From Bacteroidota bacterium (GTDB lineage Bacteria; Bacteroidota; Rhodothermia; Rhodothermales; Bin80), in assembly GCA_028873925.1 (NCBI GenBank), contig JAPPNA010000107.1, positions 1 to 34,610 of the forward strand: a stretch of 34,610 nt of DNA. The letters run 5' to 3'. The position numbers were made by a program, and so were the translations under genes. The notes below the pieces were generated by a model. It had not been told where the DNA came from, did no database searches, and saw only the letters and a program-made list of their open reading frames with translations. This document shows, one piece after another, positions 17,000 to 26,900 of this stretch. Position 1 is the first letter of the stretch. Every line of letters starts with the position of its first letter.

Positions 17000-19522
17000 C
17001 TAGTTCTCGCTGTTCCACAATCGGCCTACGTCCTCCAGCCACTGGATCAGCGCTGGCAGCAGGATCAACGCCGCCAGAATTGTGGCCCCGATGCCAGCTA
17101 TAGCCAATGATCCCACGGTGTTCAGGCCGGGGTGAAAGCTCAACAGCAGTCCGCCGAAGCCTACCATTGTCGTAAGCGCCCCAATTGAAACATGTTCTCC
17201 GGTCGAACGCAGTACGCCCCGCATCTTCAAGCGTCCCTCCTCCCGGTAGCGATGCACAAGATGCGCTCCCGCATCGTTGCCGATCCCGATAATGGCCGGT
17301 ATCACCACCAAATTGTAGAAATTCAGGCGCATCTCAAACAGCTCCATAAACAGGATCATCCAAATGACACCGATCACCAAGGGGGTCATCGCCAGGATGG
17401 ACCATCGCAGTCGGACAAAGTTGACCCACATTAGCAGCCACACCACAATCAGCGTGGCGACCACCATAAAGGGGCTTTCCTGCCGCATAAGTCGCAGCAC
17501 ATCCGCAGCCACAATGGAAGAAGAACCGGCATGATGCGTCTTGCCATCCGGGGTCGTGACCGAACCGACCTGCCGGGCAAACGCCATTGACTTGCGACCA
17601 TCTGACAATCCGACCGCCGGAATGATCGTGATGAAGTTGCCCAGCTCACCAGTCTTGGAGGTGAATCGCCTGCGGAGCAGCTCCGGTACATCCTCAATTG
17701 CAATTCGTGTGCGTGTCTGCGCCGCCCGGCTGAGCCGCGCCAGATCAGGATCAGATTCCAGGCTCAATATCGGATCCGCCAAGAGCGTGTCCCGGATGTA
17801 CGCAAGACGCGCCAGCCTCGCCCGGGCAGCGGGCTCATCCATGGCAAACCGCTCCTGCAGCGTTTCAATCACCCGCACGGTAGAGCGAAATGTGTCTGCA
17901 TCAACCACTTTTTTCGTGGTATCCGAAGCCAGCCTACGCCGCAGCACGGCCGCCACGGCCGGAGCCTCCGCCGGATCATCTACTACGATATAGGCCGGAT
18001 TACGTCGGTGAAAATCACTCCAGGCACTGGCTACCTTGGCGTTGATCGGAATCCAGTCCTCGTATTCCGGCTCAAGCTCGGCAAAGCGATACTCAAACTC
18101 CACTCCCGGAGCCAGTACCAGTGCCAGCAGTGTCGCTCCCACACTGGTTACAAGCGACACCCGCACACCCCGAATCCGACCCCCCACAGCCGCCAGGACC
18201 GGTTTTTTCACCTCAAAACGCAGCAGGCCGTACCGCTCCGCCAAAATCAGCACGCACGGCAGAACGTGCAGCATCGCCGCCAGGGCGAACAGAATCCCCG
18301 TGCCTGCCAGGAATCCGAACTGACTGAATCCCTTAAAGTCCGCCACCATCAGGATGTACAGTGCGGCAGCCGTCGTCAGTGCTCCTACAGCAATCGCCTG
18401 GCCCGTACTCATAAAGGTACGCTCGGCTGCGCCGTGCGGATCGTGTCCCTTTCCGCGCTCCTCAATGTAGCGGGCGTAAAAGTGGATGCCGTAATCAATG
18501 CCTAATCCAAACAGAACCAGACCCAGCGTGGAGCTGAGCAGATTCAGCGTGCCAAAGGCCAAGTATCCCACGCCCGCGGTCCAGGTCAGACTCATAAGCA
18601 GCGGCAAACCAATGACAACTGCGGTCAGGGGCGCACGCAACAACTCCGCTCCAAAGGCCTGCCGTCCGCGTACCTGAAGGGCCTTGTAGAAAAAATAGCC
18701 CGTTACCACGAAGAGCACCGCCAGCAGCCCCGCCCCGAATGACCGCCCTATGTCATCGGTAATGGCCCGTATCTCAATCCGCTGACGCCACAAGCGCCCC
18801 GCCAGATAGGTCTTCATGTCCGCATGGAATACCTGGGGCTCAGTATCCCTGATCAGCTGCTCCAGCAACCCGTAAATCCGCTCTATGTAGGTCACATCAG
18901 TAGCCGAGCCGCTCACAAAGAATCGCGCCACCAGAATGGTGCTGTCAGGATTTACGAGATACTCGCGCCCCACAATCTCATCATAGGTCTGCCGAAGATC
19001 CGATGCCCGGTCGTCATGATCAGCGGACTCCTCGTCTTCATCAAGGCTGAAGTAAAACGGGTTTGCCTCCAGTTTGGCCTCGGTTATCAGTTCCTCCAGC
19101 CAGCTCTCCAGGTCGTCCAATTCCCGATCCGTCGCGAAATACAACCCGTTGTCGCGGAGAAACTCGGTGTCCCGGCGCAGCTCTGACCTCAGGAACAACC
19201 GCTCACCCGTAGATGCGTCCCTAAGGCTGTCAACCTTCGGCAGAAGTGCCTCTCCAAATGCCCTGTTCGCTGCAAATGAAGGGCTTTCAATGGCCAGATC
19301 CACCGATACCTCTCCGGCACCCAAGGTCTCGCGTATCCGCTCGGCCGCCTGCACACTCGGATAGGACTCCGGCAACAGATGGGCAAAATCCGGGTCAATA
19401 ACCAGATGCGAGGCCAGATATACGCTGCCCACTGTTACCCCCGCGGCGATAAGCAGCACCAGCCATGCCCGCCTGAGTACGAGCTCAAGCCACGGTCTGA
19501 GCTGGCTGAAAATGTATGCCAT
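17000..19522 (-). CDS. MMPL/RND-superfamily exporter (HpnN-like)
   Basis: The 840-residue membrane protein has the RND two-fold layout: TM1 (about 20-38), a large periplasmic loop (40-240), TM2-6, TM7, a second loop (about 470-660), and TM8-12. The duplicated TM4/TM10 motif is visible as FGLGIDYGIHFYARY and GIGNDAGAHLVHRY, matching the MMPL branch that includes HpnN hopanoid transporters and mycobacterial lipid exporters. The second loop carries a helical segment (ARARLARLAYIRDT). RND proteins of this kind are proton-driven and move lipids or hydrophobic molecules out of the inner membrane. The lipid cannot be told from sequence; no hopanoid genes are in the window. It begins 12 bases after the DUF3047-like gene. 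Confidence 0.9.
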   Translation of the reverse strand: MAYIFSQLRPWLELVLRRAWLVLLIAAGVTVGSVYLASHLVIDPDFAHLLPESYPSVQAAERIRETLGAGEVSVDLAIESPSFAANRAFGEALLPKVDSLRDASTGERLFLRSELRRDTEFLRDNGLYFATDRELDDLESWLEELITEAKLEANPFYFSLDEDEESADHDDRASDLRQTYDEIVGREYLVNPDSTILVARFFVSGSATDVTYIERIYGLLEQLIRDTEPQVFHADMKTYLAGRLWRQRIEIRAITDDIGRSFGAGLLAVLFVVTGYFFYKALQVRGRQAFGAELLRAPLTAVVIGLPLLMSLTWTAGVGYLAFGTLNLLSSTLGLVLFGLGIDYGIHFYARYIEERGKGHDPHGAAERTFMSTGQAIAVGALTTAAALYILMVADFKGFSQFGFLAGTGILFALAAMLHVLPCVLILAERYGLLRFEVKKPVLAAVGGRIRGVRVSLVTSVGATLLALVLAPGVEFEYRFAELEPEYEDWIPINAKVASAWSDFHRRNPAYIVVDDPAEAPAVAAVLRRRLASDTTKKVVDADTFRSTVRVIETLQERFAMDEPAARARLARLAYIRDTLLADPILSLESDPDLARLSRAAQTRTRIAIEDVPELLRRRFTSKTGELGNFITIIPAVGLSDGRKSMAFARQVGSVTTPDGKTHHAGSSSIVAADVLRLMRQESPFMVVATLIVVWLLMWVNFVRLRWSILAMTPLVIGVIWMILFMELFEMRLNFYNLVVIPAIIGIGNDAGAHLVHRYREEGRLKMRGVLRSTGEHVSIGALTTMVGFGGLLLSFHPGLNTVGSLAIAGIGATILAALILLPALIQWLEDVGRLWNSEN

Positions 19523-19534
19523 AACTGTCGCCTG

Positions 19535-20239
19535 CTAGTTTTCCGGCAAGAGAACCAAATTGTCAAAATACACCTCCGATTCCCCCTCGGTGGTATCCGA
19601 ATCCCCCCAGAGCATGATGAAGCGCGGGTTGCCCGGCGGATCCTCTCCAAACAACGACCTGTAATCTTCACCAACATCACGCTCAACGGTCTGCCACTGT
19701 CCAATACCCTCCGCACCGCTGGAAACCACCAGTACACGCAGCCTGCGGTAATGGGCCGTTGTGCCTATTTCCAGAGAGGTGCTGTAAACATACTTGATGA
19801 TACAGGGCCGCCGAAGCCAGTCCGCACAGTCAAAGGCCACATACAGCGCGCCTCCGGTGTCGTTAGTCTCGGACCGCGTCTCCAGTGCCTCTTGCGGCAG
19901 CCGCAGCGCCTTCCACTGCCATGACAGGCGAGGATGCGCACGCAGGTCCCATTTCAGCTTTTCTCCATCAGCCGGCAGCAATATCTGAACGGACTCAGCA
20001 CGGGTATAGACCTGCAATACCTGGCCGCTGCCGTCCCGAATGACCCTCACAAAGTCACCCGGTCGGGCGTGATTCGGCGGAATCGGTGTCAGCACGTTTG
20101 AACCCCGGCTTGAAACAAACCACGCCGTGGGCAGGCCCCCGACCGCATACCCTTCAAAATCCTCTAACACCACCGCCTGCTGGGCAAGCGCAGTTCCTTG
20201 GCCCAGCGCCAGCACTACCAGAAGAGCCCTGTGCATCAT
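19535..20239 (-). CDS. DUF3047-type secreted protein
   Basis: A 234-residue exported protein with signal MMHRALLVVLALGQGTALAQ. The mature part resembles DUF3047: an LSWQWKALRLP strand, a cluster of acidic residues, ALYVAFD, then VVSSGAEGIGQWQTVERDV, DYRSLFGEDPP, and a terminal WGDSDTTEGESEVYFDNLVL, a jelly-roll-like pattern with conserved Asp residues. The function of DUF3047 is unknown to me. The ATG at 20239 overlaps the TGA of the upstream flippase-like gene (bases 20234-20239 read ATGATG), so translation is coupled. An in-frame ATG at 20275 lies inside that gene and is less likely. Confidence 0.78.
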   Translation of the reverse strand: MMHRALLVVLALGQGTALAQQAVVLEDFEGYAVGGLPTAWFVSSRGSNVLTPIPPNHARPGDFVRVIRDGSGQVLQVYTRAESVQILLPADGEKLKWDLRAHPRLSWQWKALRLPQEALETRSETNDTGGALYVAFDCADWLRRPCIIKYVYSTSLEIGTTAHYRRLRVLVVSSGAEGIGQWQTVERDVGEDYRSLFGEDPPGNPRFIMLWGDSDTTEGESEVYFDNLVLLPEN

Positions 20240-21210
20240 GGCTGCGTCACCTTTTTCGCCAGATGTCGCGGCCATGCCGACAGCGTCACAAAAAACAGCA
20301 GACTGATCAGGCGATGCAGCACCACGACAGCCCCGAACATAGCCAGGATTTCCGGTTCAGGCACGCTTAGCGTACCGGCGAGCCCTACCGCCATCCCCAT
20401 GGTCATCAGATCGTGATTGGGTACCAGCGGTATGCGTGTCACGATAATGGAGATCGCTGCGTACGTAAACCAGACGGCCAGCGGGATCTCCGGCAACGCT
20501 ACATGCCACATGTAAATCTCCATCACCTGCCGCACCAGCTGCCGGCCCACATGCAGCCCGAACACCATGGCAGCCGGCCTGCGGGGCATCGAAAACAGGT
20601 ACTTTCGCAGCCGCATGACCACCAGAATCAGCACCACGGTAAACGCTGCGGCTGCGACTATTCCGGCCATCTCGGTATCCCCTATCAGATCACGAATGTT
20701 CAGCTGTCCGTTGAGGGCAAAAAGCGTCACCAGTACAGCCGCCACACCGGTCGATGCGGCCGCTGACAGAATATTCATGTCGCGGACGGTCTCCATCAGA
20801 GCCCGGTCCGACAGCCCGATATGGTGCCGTGCCCAGGCATAGATGTATACCTCGCCGGAATACCCCAGGACATCCTTATTCAAGATACGCTTAACGACAA
20901 ACGCCCCGGCTGCCTCATGCATGGAGAACGGCCAGACGATCCGGTAGGCGGTAAGCTGCATCGCTGGCAGCAGGAAGTATATCACTACCGCCAGCCCGTA
21001 AAAGCCCCATTCCAGTGGTAGAGCCCGCAATACATCCGCCACATCCAGTTCAACGAGCTTGTAGACCAGGTACCCGACCACTCCGAGGGTCAGGCCGTAT
21101 CTGCCCACCTGTACCATCCGCGCCCCCCTGGGGGACTGTGCAAAGGCGTTCGCCTGGCCCGGCAGCGCCGCGATCTGCTGCCAGCGAGCCTTCCAAAACC
21201 GGTCGGGCAT
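20236..21210 (-). CDS. Flippase-like (LPG synthase TM-domain) membrane protein
   Basis: The 324-residue protein has seven or eight predicted membrane helices, starting near residue 38 (GLTLGVVGYLVYKLV). The pattern is that of the lysylphosphatidylglycerol synthase transmembrane / UPF0104 group: helix pairs around a conserved LNKDVLGYSGEVYIYAWAR stretch and a late VTRIPLVPNHDLMTMGMAVGLAG. Members of this group include flippases and glycan-lipid translocases, often with no catalytic domain. No synthase domain follows. It is first in the operon, facing the MaoC gene across a 115-base intergenic region that should hold its promoter. A lipid substrate shared with the MMPL exporter is inference from context. 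Confidence 0.75.
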   Translation of the reverse strand: MPDRFWKARWQQIAALPGQANAFAQSPRGARMVQVGRYGLTLGVVGYLVYKLVELDVADVLRALPLEWGFYGLAVVIYFLLPAMQLTAYRIVWPFSMHEAAGAFVVKRILNKDVLGYSGEVYIYAWARHHIGLSDRALMETVRDMNILSAAASTGVAAVLVTLFALNGQLNIRDLIGDTEMAGIVAAAAFTVVLILVVMRLRKYLFSMPRRPAAMVFGLHVGRQLVRQVMEIYMWHVALPEIPLAVWFTYAAISIIVTRIPLVPNHDLMTMGMAVGLAGTLSVPEPEILAMFGAVVVLHRLISLLFFVTLSAWPRHLAKKVTQP

Positions 21211-21258
21211 CAGATTTGCGGGGTCATTTGGACAGGTCCGAGTGTGTTAACGCGCCGA

Positions 21259-21291
21259 TTTGTTTTTTTCATGCCCCTAATCCGTATTTTG
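21259..21291 (+). promoter_or_regulatory. Possible Bacteroidota-type promoter for the MaoC gene
   Basis: TTTG at 21259-21262 and TATTTTG at 21285-21291 sit about 22 bases apart. The Bacteroidota consensus is TTTG, about 19-21 bases, TAnnTTTG, so the second box is one base short. It lies in the divergent intergenic region. This is a weak match. Confidence 0.28.
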
Positions 21292-21325
21292 CCTGCTGAC
21301 CAGCCGTTTCGCATAGCCGCCATTG

Positions 21326-21769
21326 ATGACTGACCATCCGGTAAAGACTGCCTACACATTTGAGACCATCCAGAAGGGCGCTGAGTACTCCAACACCCGC
21401 TTCATAAGTGACGACGATGTGGCCCTGTTCGCGCAGGTTACCGGTGATGACAACCCCATCCACCTGGACAACGAGTATGCGCGCACGACAAGATTCGGGG
21501 ACTGTATTGTACATGCCGTATTCCTGCTCGGTCTGATTTCCAAGGTGCTGGGGCGGGATTTCCCGGGACCCGGCAGCGTAGCTGTTACGATTTCGTGCCG
21601 GTTTTTGCGCCCGGTCCCTGTCAATTCCCATGTACGCGTCGATGTCAAGATTGTCGAAAAGCTGGAGGCCCGAAGACTCGTACGTGCCAAAACCTACGTC
21701 TATCTGGAGGGCAACAGGATGGCAGTAGCGGGCGAAGTTACCTTCATGGCACCTGGCGAGGTGCTGTGA
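21326..21769 (+). CDS. MaoC-type (R)-specific enoyl-CoA hydratase
   Basis: A 147-residue single hot-dog-domain protein. The hydratase signature TGDDNPIHLDNEYA supplies the catalytic pair D41 and H46, as in PhaJ and MaoC-type (R)-hydratases, and the later GPGSVAVTISCRFLRPV is the usual central strand. Such enzymes hydrate trans-2-enoyl-CoA to (R)-3-hydroxyacyl-CoA, linking beta-oxidation with other lipid or polyester pathways. A TTG at 21323 precedes the ATG, which is the better start. Its 3' end overlaps the recF 3' end by 26 bases on the opposite strand, so no terminator lies between them. Confidence 0.88.
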   Translation: MTDHPVKTAYTFETIQKGAEYSNTRFISDDDVALFAQVTGDDNPIHLDNEYARTTRFGDCIVHAVFLLGLISKVLGRDFPGPGSVAVTISCRFLRPVPVNSHVRVDVKIVEKLEARRLVRAKTYVYLEGNRMAVAGEVTFMAPGEVL

Positions 21770-22880
21770 CCCGCCCCTCTTCCACCCGAAGACCTGTTGC
21801 TTGGGCTCCAGACATTCGTGCCAGATATGGAGTCGCATCCGTTGTGGTGACGACGCTCTGGCCGGTGCCCGCCGCCTGCAGCAGTTCCAGGATCGCCTCG
21901 ATGCGCGGCGCATCCAGCGAGTCGAAAATATCATCCAGCAGCAGAATGGGCGACTCATCGGTCTGATGACGCAGGTACAAGTATTGTGCCAGCTTCAATG
22001 CGATCCCAAACGCCCGGTGCTGACCCGTTGAGGCAAATCGCCTGAGGGGCTGCCCGTTCAGCTTCAGCACGAGTTCATCCCGGTGAGGCCCTACCCGGGT
22101 AAGTCCAAGTGCCTGCTCCCGCTCTGCGGTGTCGCGGAGCGCCCGGGCAAAAGCCTGTTGTATGTCCGCTGGTACCGCTTCCTGACTGTCGTTCCGAATG
22201 AGGCCCACATAATTCAGGGCTGGCTGCTGGTGGTCAAGGCGCAGATGCGAACAGGCCTCCTTGAAAAACGGAGCTAACTCCCCCAAAAACTTCTTCCGCG
22301 CGGCAATTACTCGCGTGCCGAGTTCAACCAGCAGGCTCGTCAGGGATTCCAGCACGTCCGTGCCGATGCCGCGATAGCGCCCCAACAGCTCATTGCGCTG
22401 GCGGAGTGTACGCCGGTAACGGATCAGATCTTCCATGTAGGCAGGCCGGGCCTGACTGAGCATATTGTTCAGGTATTGACGCCGATACTTCGGCCCGCCC
22501 ATCGTCAGTCTGCTCACACCAGGTTCCATCACCACGACCGGCAGACGACCGACAATTTCCGCCTGACGATCCAACGCAGCCCCGTTTACGAAAATGCGTT
22601 TGCCCTCGCCCGGCATAAAGGCCGCGCGTACTACCAGCCTGCGCCCCTGATCACTTTCAAAGGCACCAACAGCCTCAAAGAACCTTGCCCCCTTGCGGAG
22701 AACGTCGCGGTCCCTGACCGCCATGAAACTTTTGGTAAGGCACAGGTAATGGATCGCTTCCAAAATGTTGGTCTTGCCAGCCCCGTTGGGCCCTTCAATC
22801 AGATTGATACCCGGCCCCAGCGCAAGGTCGGTTGAGGCATGGGCTCTGAAATCCCTCAGCTTCAGGGTGTGCAGCGTCAT
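21744..22880 (-). CDS. recF: DNA replication/repair protein RecF
   Basis: The 378-residue SMC-like ATPase loads RecA at gaps with RecO and RecR. The N-terminus is typical (LHTLKLRDFRAH), Walker A is GPNGAGKTN at about 30-38, the signature region reads RFASTGQHRA near 280, and Walker B is PILLLDDIFDSLD. The length matches the family. The chosen ATG (22880) begins at LHTLKL; an upstream ATG at 22907 would add nine atypical residues. recF is usually origin-proximal, in keeping with the rnpA/mnmE cluster to the right, but here it is away from dnaN. It diverges from murQ across about 130 bases. Confidence 0.96.
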   Translation of the reverse strand: MTLHTLKLRDFRAHASTDLALGPGINLIEGPNGAGKTNILEAIHYLCLTKSFMAVRDRDVLRKGARFFEAVGAFESDQGRRLVVRAAFMPGEGKRIFVNGAALDRQAEIVGRLPVVVMEPGVSRLTMGGPKYRRQYLNNMLSQARPAYMEDLIRYRRTLRQRNELLGRYRGIGTDVLESLTSLLVELGTRVIAARKKFLGELAPFFKEACSHLRLDHQQPALNYVGLIRNDSQEAVPADIQQAFARALRDTAEREQALGLTRVGPHRDELVLKLNGQPLRRFASTGQHRAFGIALKLAQYLYLRHQTDESPILLLDDIFDSLDAPRIEAILELLQAAGTGQSVVTTTDATPYLARMSGAQATGLRVEEGRVTAPRQVP

Positions 22881-22905
22881 GGGGAACCCCTTAAAGTGGC
22901 CAGAC

Positions 22906-22919
22906 ACAGGAGGTCCTGT
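22906..22919. repeat. Short inverted repeat between recF and murQ
   Basis: ACAGGA and TCCTGT flank a two-base centre GG in the divergent recF/murQ interval. It could be an operator-size dyad, but there is only one copy and no known consensus is recognised. Confidence 0.3.
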
Positions 22920-23010
22920 CCAGGTTTTTCATATTTCTTCGCAAATTCATCCTAGCAGATGCCTCTGTTTCAGATTGATACCCCGTAAGTTCGCATTTTT
23001 GCCGAGTCCC

Positions 23011-23943
23011 ATGTCAGAATCTTCCAAACTTTTCGCACAATTGCAACGCCTCGTCACCGAGCAGCGCAATCCGCGGTCCGCCGATATTGACGCGGCCTCG
23101 ACCGAAGACATTCTGCGTATTATCAACGCGGAAGATGAGGGCGTACCGCATGCGGTAGGGCTGGAACTGGAATACATTGCGCAGGCCGTGGACCTGGTTA
23201 CCGACGTTTTCCGCGCTGGCGGAAGACTCTTCTATGTGGGGGCCGGTACCAGCGGCCGGCTCGGCATATTGGATGCCTCAGAATGTCCGCCTACCTTCGG
23301 GACTCCCCCTGAAATGGTTCAGGGCATTATCGCCGGCGGTCCCGCCGCCGTTTTCCGGTCACAGGAAGGGGCCGAAGACAGACCGGAAAATGGTGCCCGT
23401 GCCTTGCACCAAGCCGGGGTCACCAACCATGATGTGGTCTGCGGTATTGCAGCCAGCCGCCGAACACCGTTCGTGGTCGGCGCGGTGGCGGAAGCACGCC
23501 GGATGGGATGCAAAACACTTTATGTGACCTGCAATCCTCGGTCTGAATTTGACCTGAAGGTGGATGTCGCCATCTGCGTTGTGGTCGGCGCAGAAGTCAT
23601 TATGGGATCCACCCGAATGAAGAGCGGAACCGCACAGAAACTGGTACTGAACATGATCACTACCGCTTCCATGATCCGGCTCGGAAAAGTGTACGAGAAC
23701 ATGATGGTGGACCTGCAGATGACTGCGGAAAAACTGGTTGAACGATCCCGGCGCACCGTAATGATGGTTACCGGACTGAGTTATGAAAAGGCCCAGGAAG
23801 TGCTCAAGGCGGCCGGCGGGCACGTAAAGACCGCACTCGTGATGACCCTGGCCAATACCTCCGCCGAAAATGCCGGACAACGCCTGATGGCGGCCAATGG
23901 CTTTGTTCGGGGAGCCCTTGAGGCTGCCGAGCGACCTGACTGA
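23011..23943 (+). CDS. murQ: N-acetylmuramic acid 6-phosphate etherase
   Basis: The 310-residue protein is MurQ, which cleaves the D-lactyl ether of MurNAc 6-phosphate during peptidoglycan recycling. The SIS-domain phosphosugar site is VGAGTSGRLGILDASECPPTFG, containing the catalytic Glu, followed by GAEDRPENGARA and ITTASMIRLGKVYENMM, both family hallmarks. The start is the ATG at 23011; the open frame extends to 22765 but that part is antisense to recF. No other recycling genes (anmK, nagZ, amgK) are nearby. It ends 12 bases before mfd and so is probably co-transcribed with it. Confidence 0.96.
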   Translation: MSESSKLFAQLQRLVTEQRNPRSADIDAASTEDILRIINAEDEGVPHAVGLELEYIAQAVDLVTDVFRAGGRLFYVGAGTSGRLGILDASECPPTFGTPPEMVQGIIAGGPAAVFRSQEGAEDRPENGARALHQAGVTNHDVVCGIAASRRTPFVVGAVAEARRMGCKTLYVTCNPRSEFDLKVDVAICVVVGAEVIMGSTRMKSGTAQKLVLNMITTASMIRLGKVYENMMVDLQMTAEKLVERSRRTVMMVTGLSYEKAQEVLKAAGGHVKTALVMTLANTSAENAGQRLMAANGFVRGALEAAERPD

Positions 23944-23955
23944 CCGGTCCAGAGA

Positions 23956-26900
23956 ATGTTTCGCGTGAAACAATCAGACTTGAACATGGCCGATTCTTGG
24001 CTGATTTCGCTGCAGCGGCAATTGCAGACTGCAGCTGGGTTCCGCAAACTGATCGAATGGGCGCGTACCTGTTCGGCCGGCGATAAGCTCCAGGTCACTT
24101 CCGCGTCCGGCTCACTTCCCGCGTTGCTGTTGGCCCACCTGTTCCAGGTGCGTCGCAGGACTGTTCTGTGTGTGTCCGTGGATCTGGATGTGGCCCGCTG
24201 TCTGTACAGCGATCTGCGCGCCCTGGAGGTGGAGGCGCTATACTTTCCTGCGAGCGGGTGCATGCCGTATGATCCGGATCAGGTGGCCAACACTGCCCCG
24301 ATGGTTCGCCGGCAGGATGTCCTCCAGCAAATGGCTGAGAGCGCCCCAACCCTGGTGATAGCCAGTCTGGAAGCCCTGCAGGAACTTATGCCGCAGCCTG
24401 CCGCGACACAGGGCCAGTCCCGCACCGTGCGGGTTGATGAAGAAATTGCGCCCGCAGACCTGGTGGCAGAGCTTTCCGCTCGCGGATTTGAACGAGTCTC
24501 ATTTGTGGCGGAGCCTGGCGAATTGGCCTGGCGCGGGGGCATCCTGGACATTTTCCCTTTTTCCGGAGGCTGGCCGGTGCGGCTGGAGTACTACGGCAAT
24601 CAGATCGAATCCATCCGGGAATTTGATGTCACCTCTCAGCGATCGGTCAGCCAGCTGTCGTCCGCCCGACTCGTACCCCGACCGGAGGATGTGAAGGATT
24701 CCGGTCCCTGGGTATCCCTGCTGGACTGTCTGTCCGCCGATGCGCTGTTGTCGGTATTCGGGGATGCCCTCCTGAAGGCGGAAGCCCGATCACGCTATGA
24801 ACATGCGCTGACCCGATACCAGGCGACCGGCCCCGACGCGGCACCGCCGGAATCGCGATTCCTGGATGAGGACACCCTGGTAGATCGGGTCTCCGGCTTC
24901 GCCCGGGTGGTTTTCAATACGGCGGCACCGGATTCCACGCCTGACAAGCTCGCCATAGGCGGGCGACCGCAACCGGCCTTTGGCGGGCGACTCAATCGAT
25001 TCAGGGCTTATCTGGGCGAACATAAGTCCTGGCGCATTCACATCCTGTGCGACAGTGAAGGACAAAAGAAGCGGCTTGAGGCACTGCTGGAGGATGCGCA
25101 ATCCGATGGGACTGTGCAGCTGCATGTCGGCACCGTTCACCGCGGCTTTCAGCTGCCTGAACTCCTCCTGGCCATCTATACCGACCATGAATTCTTCGGC
25201 CGCCATTACCGGCCGCGTACCCGCAAACTGGCGCGCTCCGGCGGCCTGCGGCTCCATCAGCTCAACAGTCTGCGTCCGGGGGACTATGTGGTGCACACCT
25301 CGTTCGGCATCGGGCGGTTTGCCGGATTCAGGAAAATCCGTGTCACCGGTCAGCTGCAGGAATGCGTTGAGGTCACCTATGCGAACGACGACACCGTTTA
25401 TGTCAATGTCAACGCGCTGCACAAACTGCATCGGTACAGCGGAAAAGAAGGCCAGACACCCGCACTGACCCGACTGGGCAGCGGCCAGTGGGAGCGGGCC
25501 AAATCCCGGGCCAAGAAACGGATCAAGGATATCGCACGTGATCTGATCCGCCTCTATGCACAGCGCAAAGCCTCCAAGGGCTACGCCTTCGCCTCCGATT
25601 CCGTGTGGCAACAGGAAATGGAAGCCAGCTTTGAATGGCAGGATACCCCCGACCAGTATGCCGCTGCCGAGGCTGTCAAGCGGGACATGGAGGCGGAGGC
25701 CCCTATGGATCGCCTGATTTGCGGGGATGTGGGCTTTGGAAAGACAGAAGTGGCCATCCGCGCCGCCTTCAAGGCAGTCTGTGAACACCGCCAGGTTGCC
25801 ATACTGGTGCCGACGACGGTCCTGGCGCGTCAGCATTACCATACGCTCCGCAGGCGCCTGACGAATTTTCCGGTGCGCGTGGAGGTGCTGTCGCGCTATA
25901 TCACCGGCAAAGCCGCAAAATCCACCGTGAAGGATTTGGCCGAGGGGCGCATTGACATCATTATCGGTACCCACCGCCTGGTATCCGGCGATGTGGTCTT
26001 TAAGGATCTGGGACTGCTGATCATTGATGAAGAGCAGCGCTTCGGCGTTCGGATCAAGGAAAAACTGCGTCAGCTACGCGTCAATGTGGACACGCTTACG
26101 CTGACCGCCACCCCCATTCCGCGAACGCTGCAGTTTTCACTTATGGGAGCGCGGGACCTCTCCATCATCAACACTGCACCCCCAAACCGGCAGCCTATCC
26201 AGACGGAAATTCATTCCACCACCTGGTCTGTGGTGCGCGATGCCATTGAGTATGAAATCAGCCGCGGCGGACAGGTGTTCTTTATTCACAATCGCGTGCA
26301 GTCCATAGGAGAGATTGCTGACAAACTCCGCAATCTGTTGCCCGGCGTACGCCTCGCCGTGGCGCACGGACAGATGAAGGCCCGCGAGCTTGAAAAGGTC
26401 ATGACTGCCTTTGTAGCGCATTCTGTTGACCTGCTGGTGTCCACATCCATTGTTGAAAACGGACTGGACATCGCGAACGCCAACACCATGATCATCCACA
26501 ATGCGCACCGGTTCGGGCTGGCCGAAATCCATCAGCTGCGCGGACGCGTCGGGCGCAGCGATCGCAAGGCCTTCTGCTACCTTCTGGTCCCTTCCGTATC
26601 CGATCTCACCCGACGGGCCCGACAGCGCCTCCAAGCTGTAGAGCAGTTGAGTGATCTGGGCAGCGGGTTTGATATCGCCATGCGGGATCTGGACATCCGG
26701 GGTGCCGGCAATGTGCTGGGCGGAGAGCAGAGCGGCTTTATCGCCGACCTGGGGCTTTCCACCTATCATAACCTCCTGGAACAGGCCGTGCACGAACTCC
26801 GCAGCGAGGAGTTTGCCGAACAGTTCAGGAATCTCCCCACACAAACCGCCATTGAAACCGTGGTTGATGTTGCCGTGAATGCCTGCCTGCCGGAGGAGTA

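Noticed and set aside
22765-23010. N-terminal extension of murQ
   Set aside because: It is antisense to the recF start and its residues do not resemble MurQ; ATG 23011 begins the family-like part.
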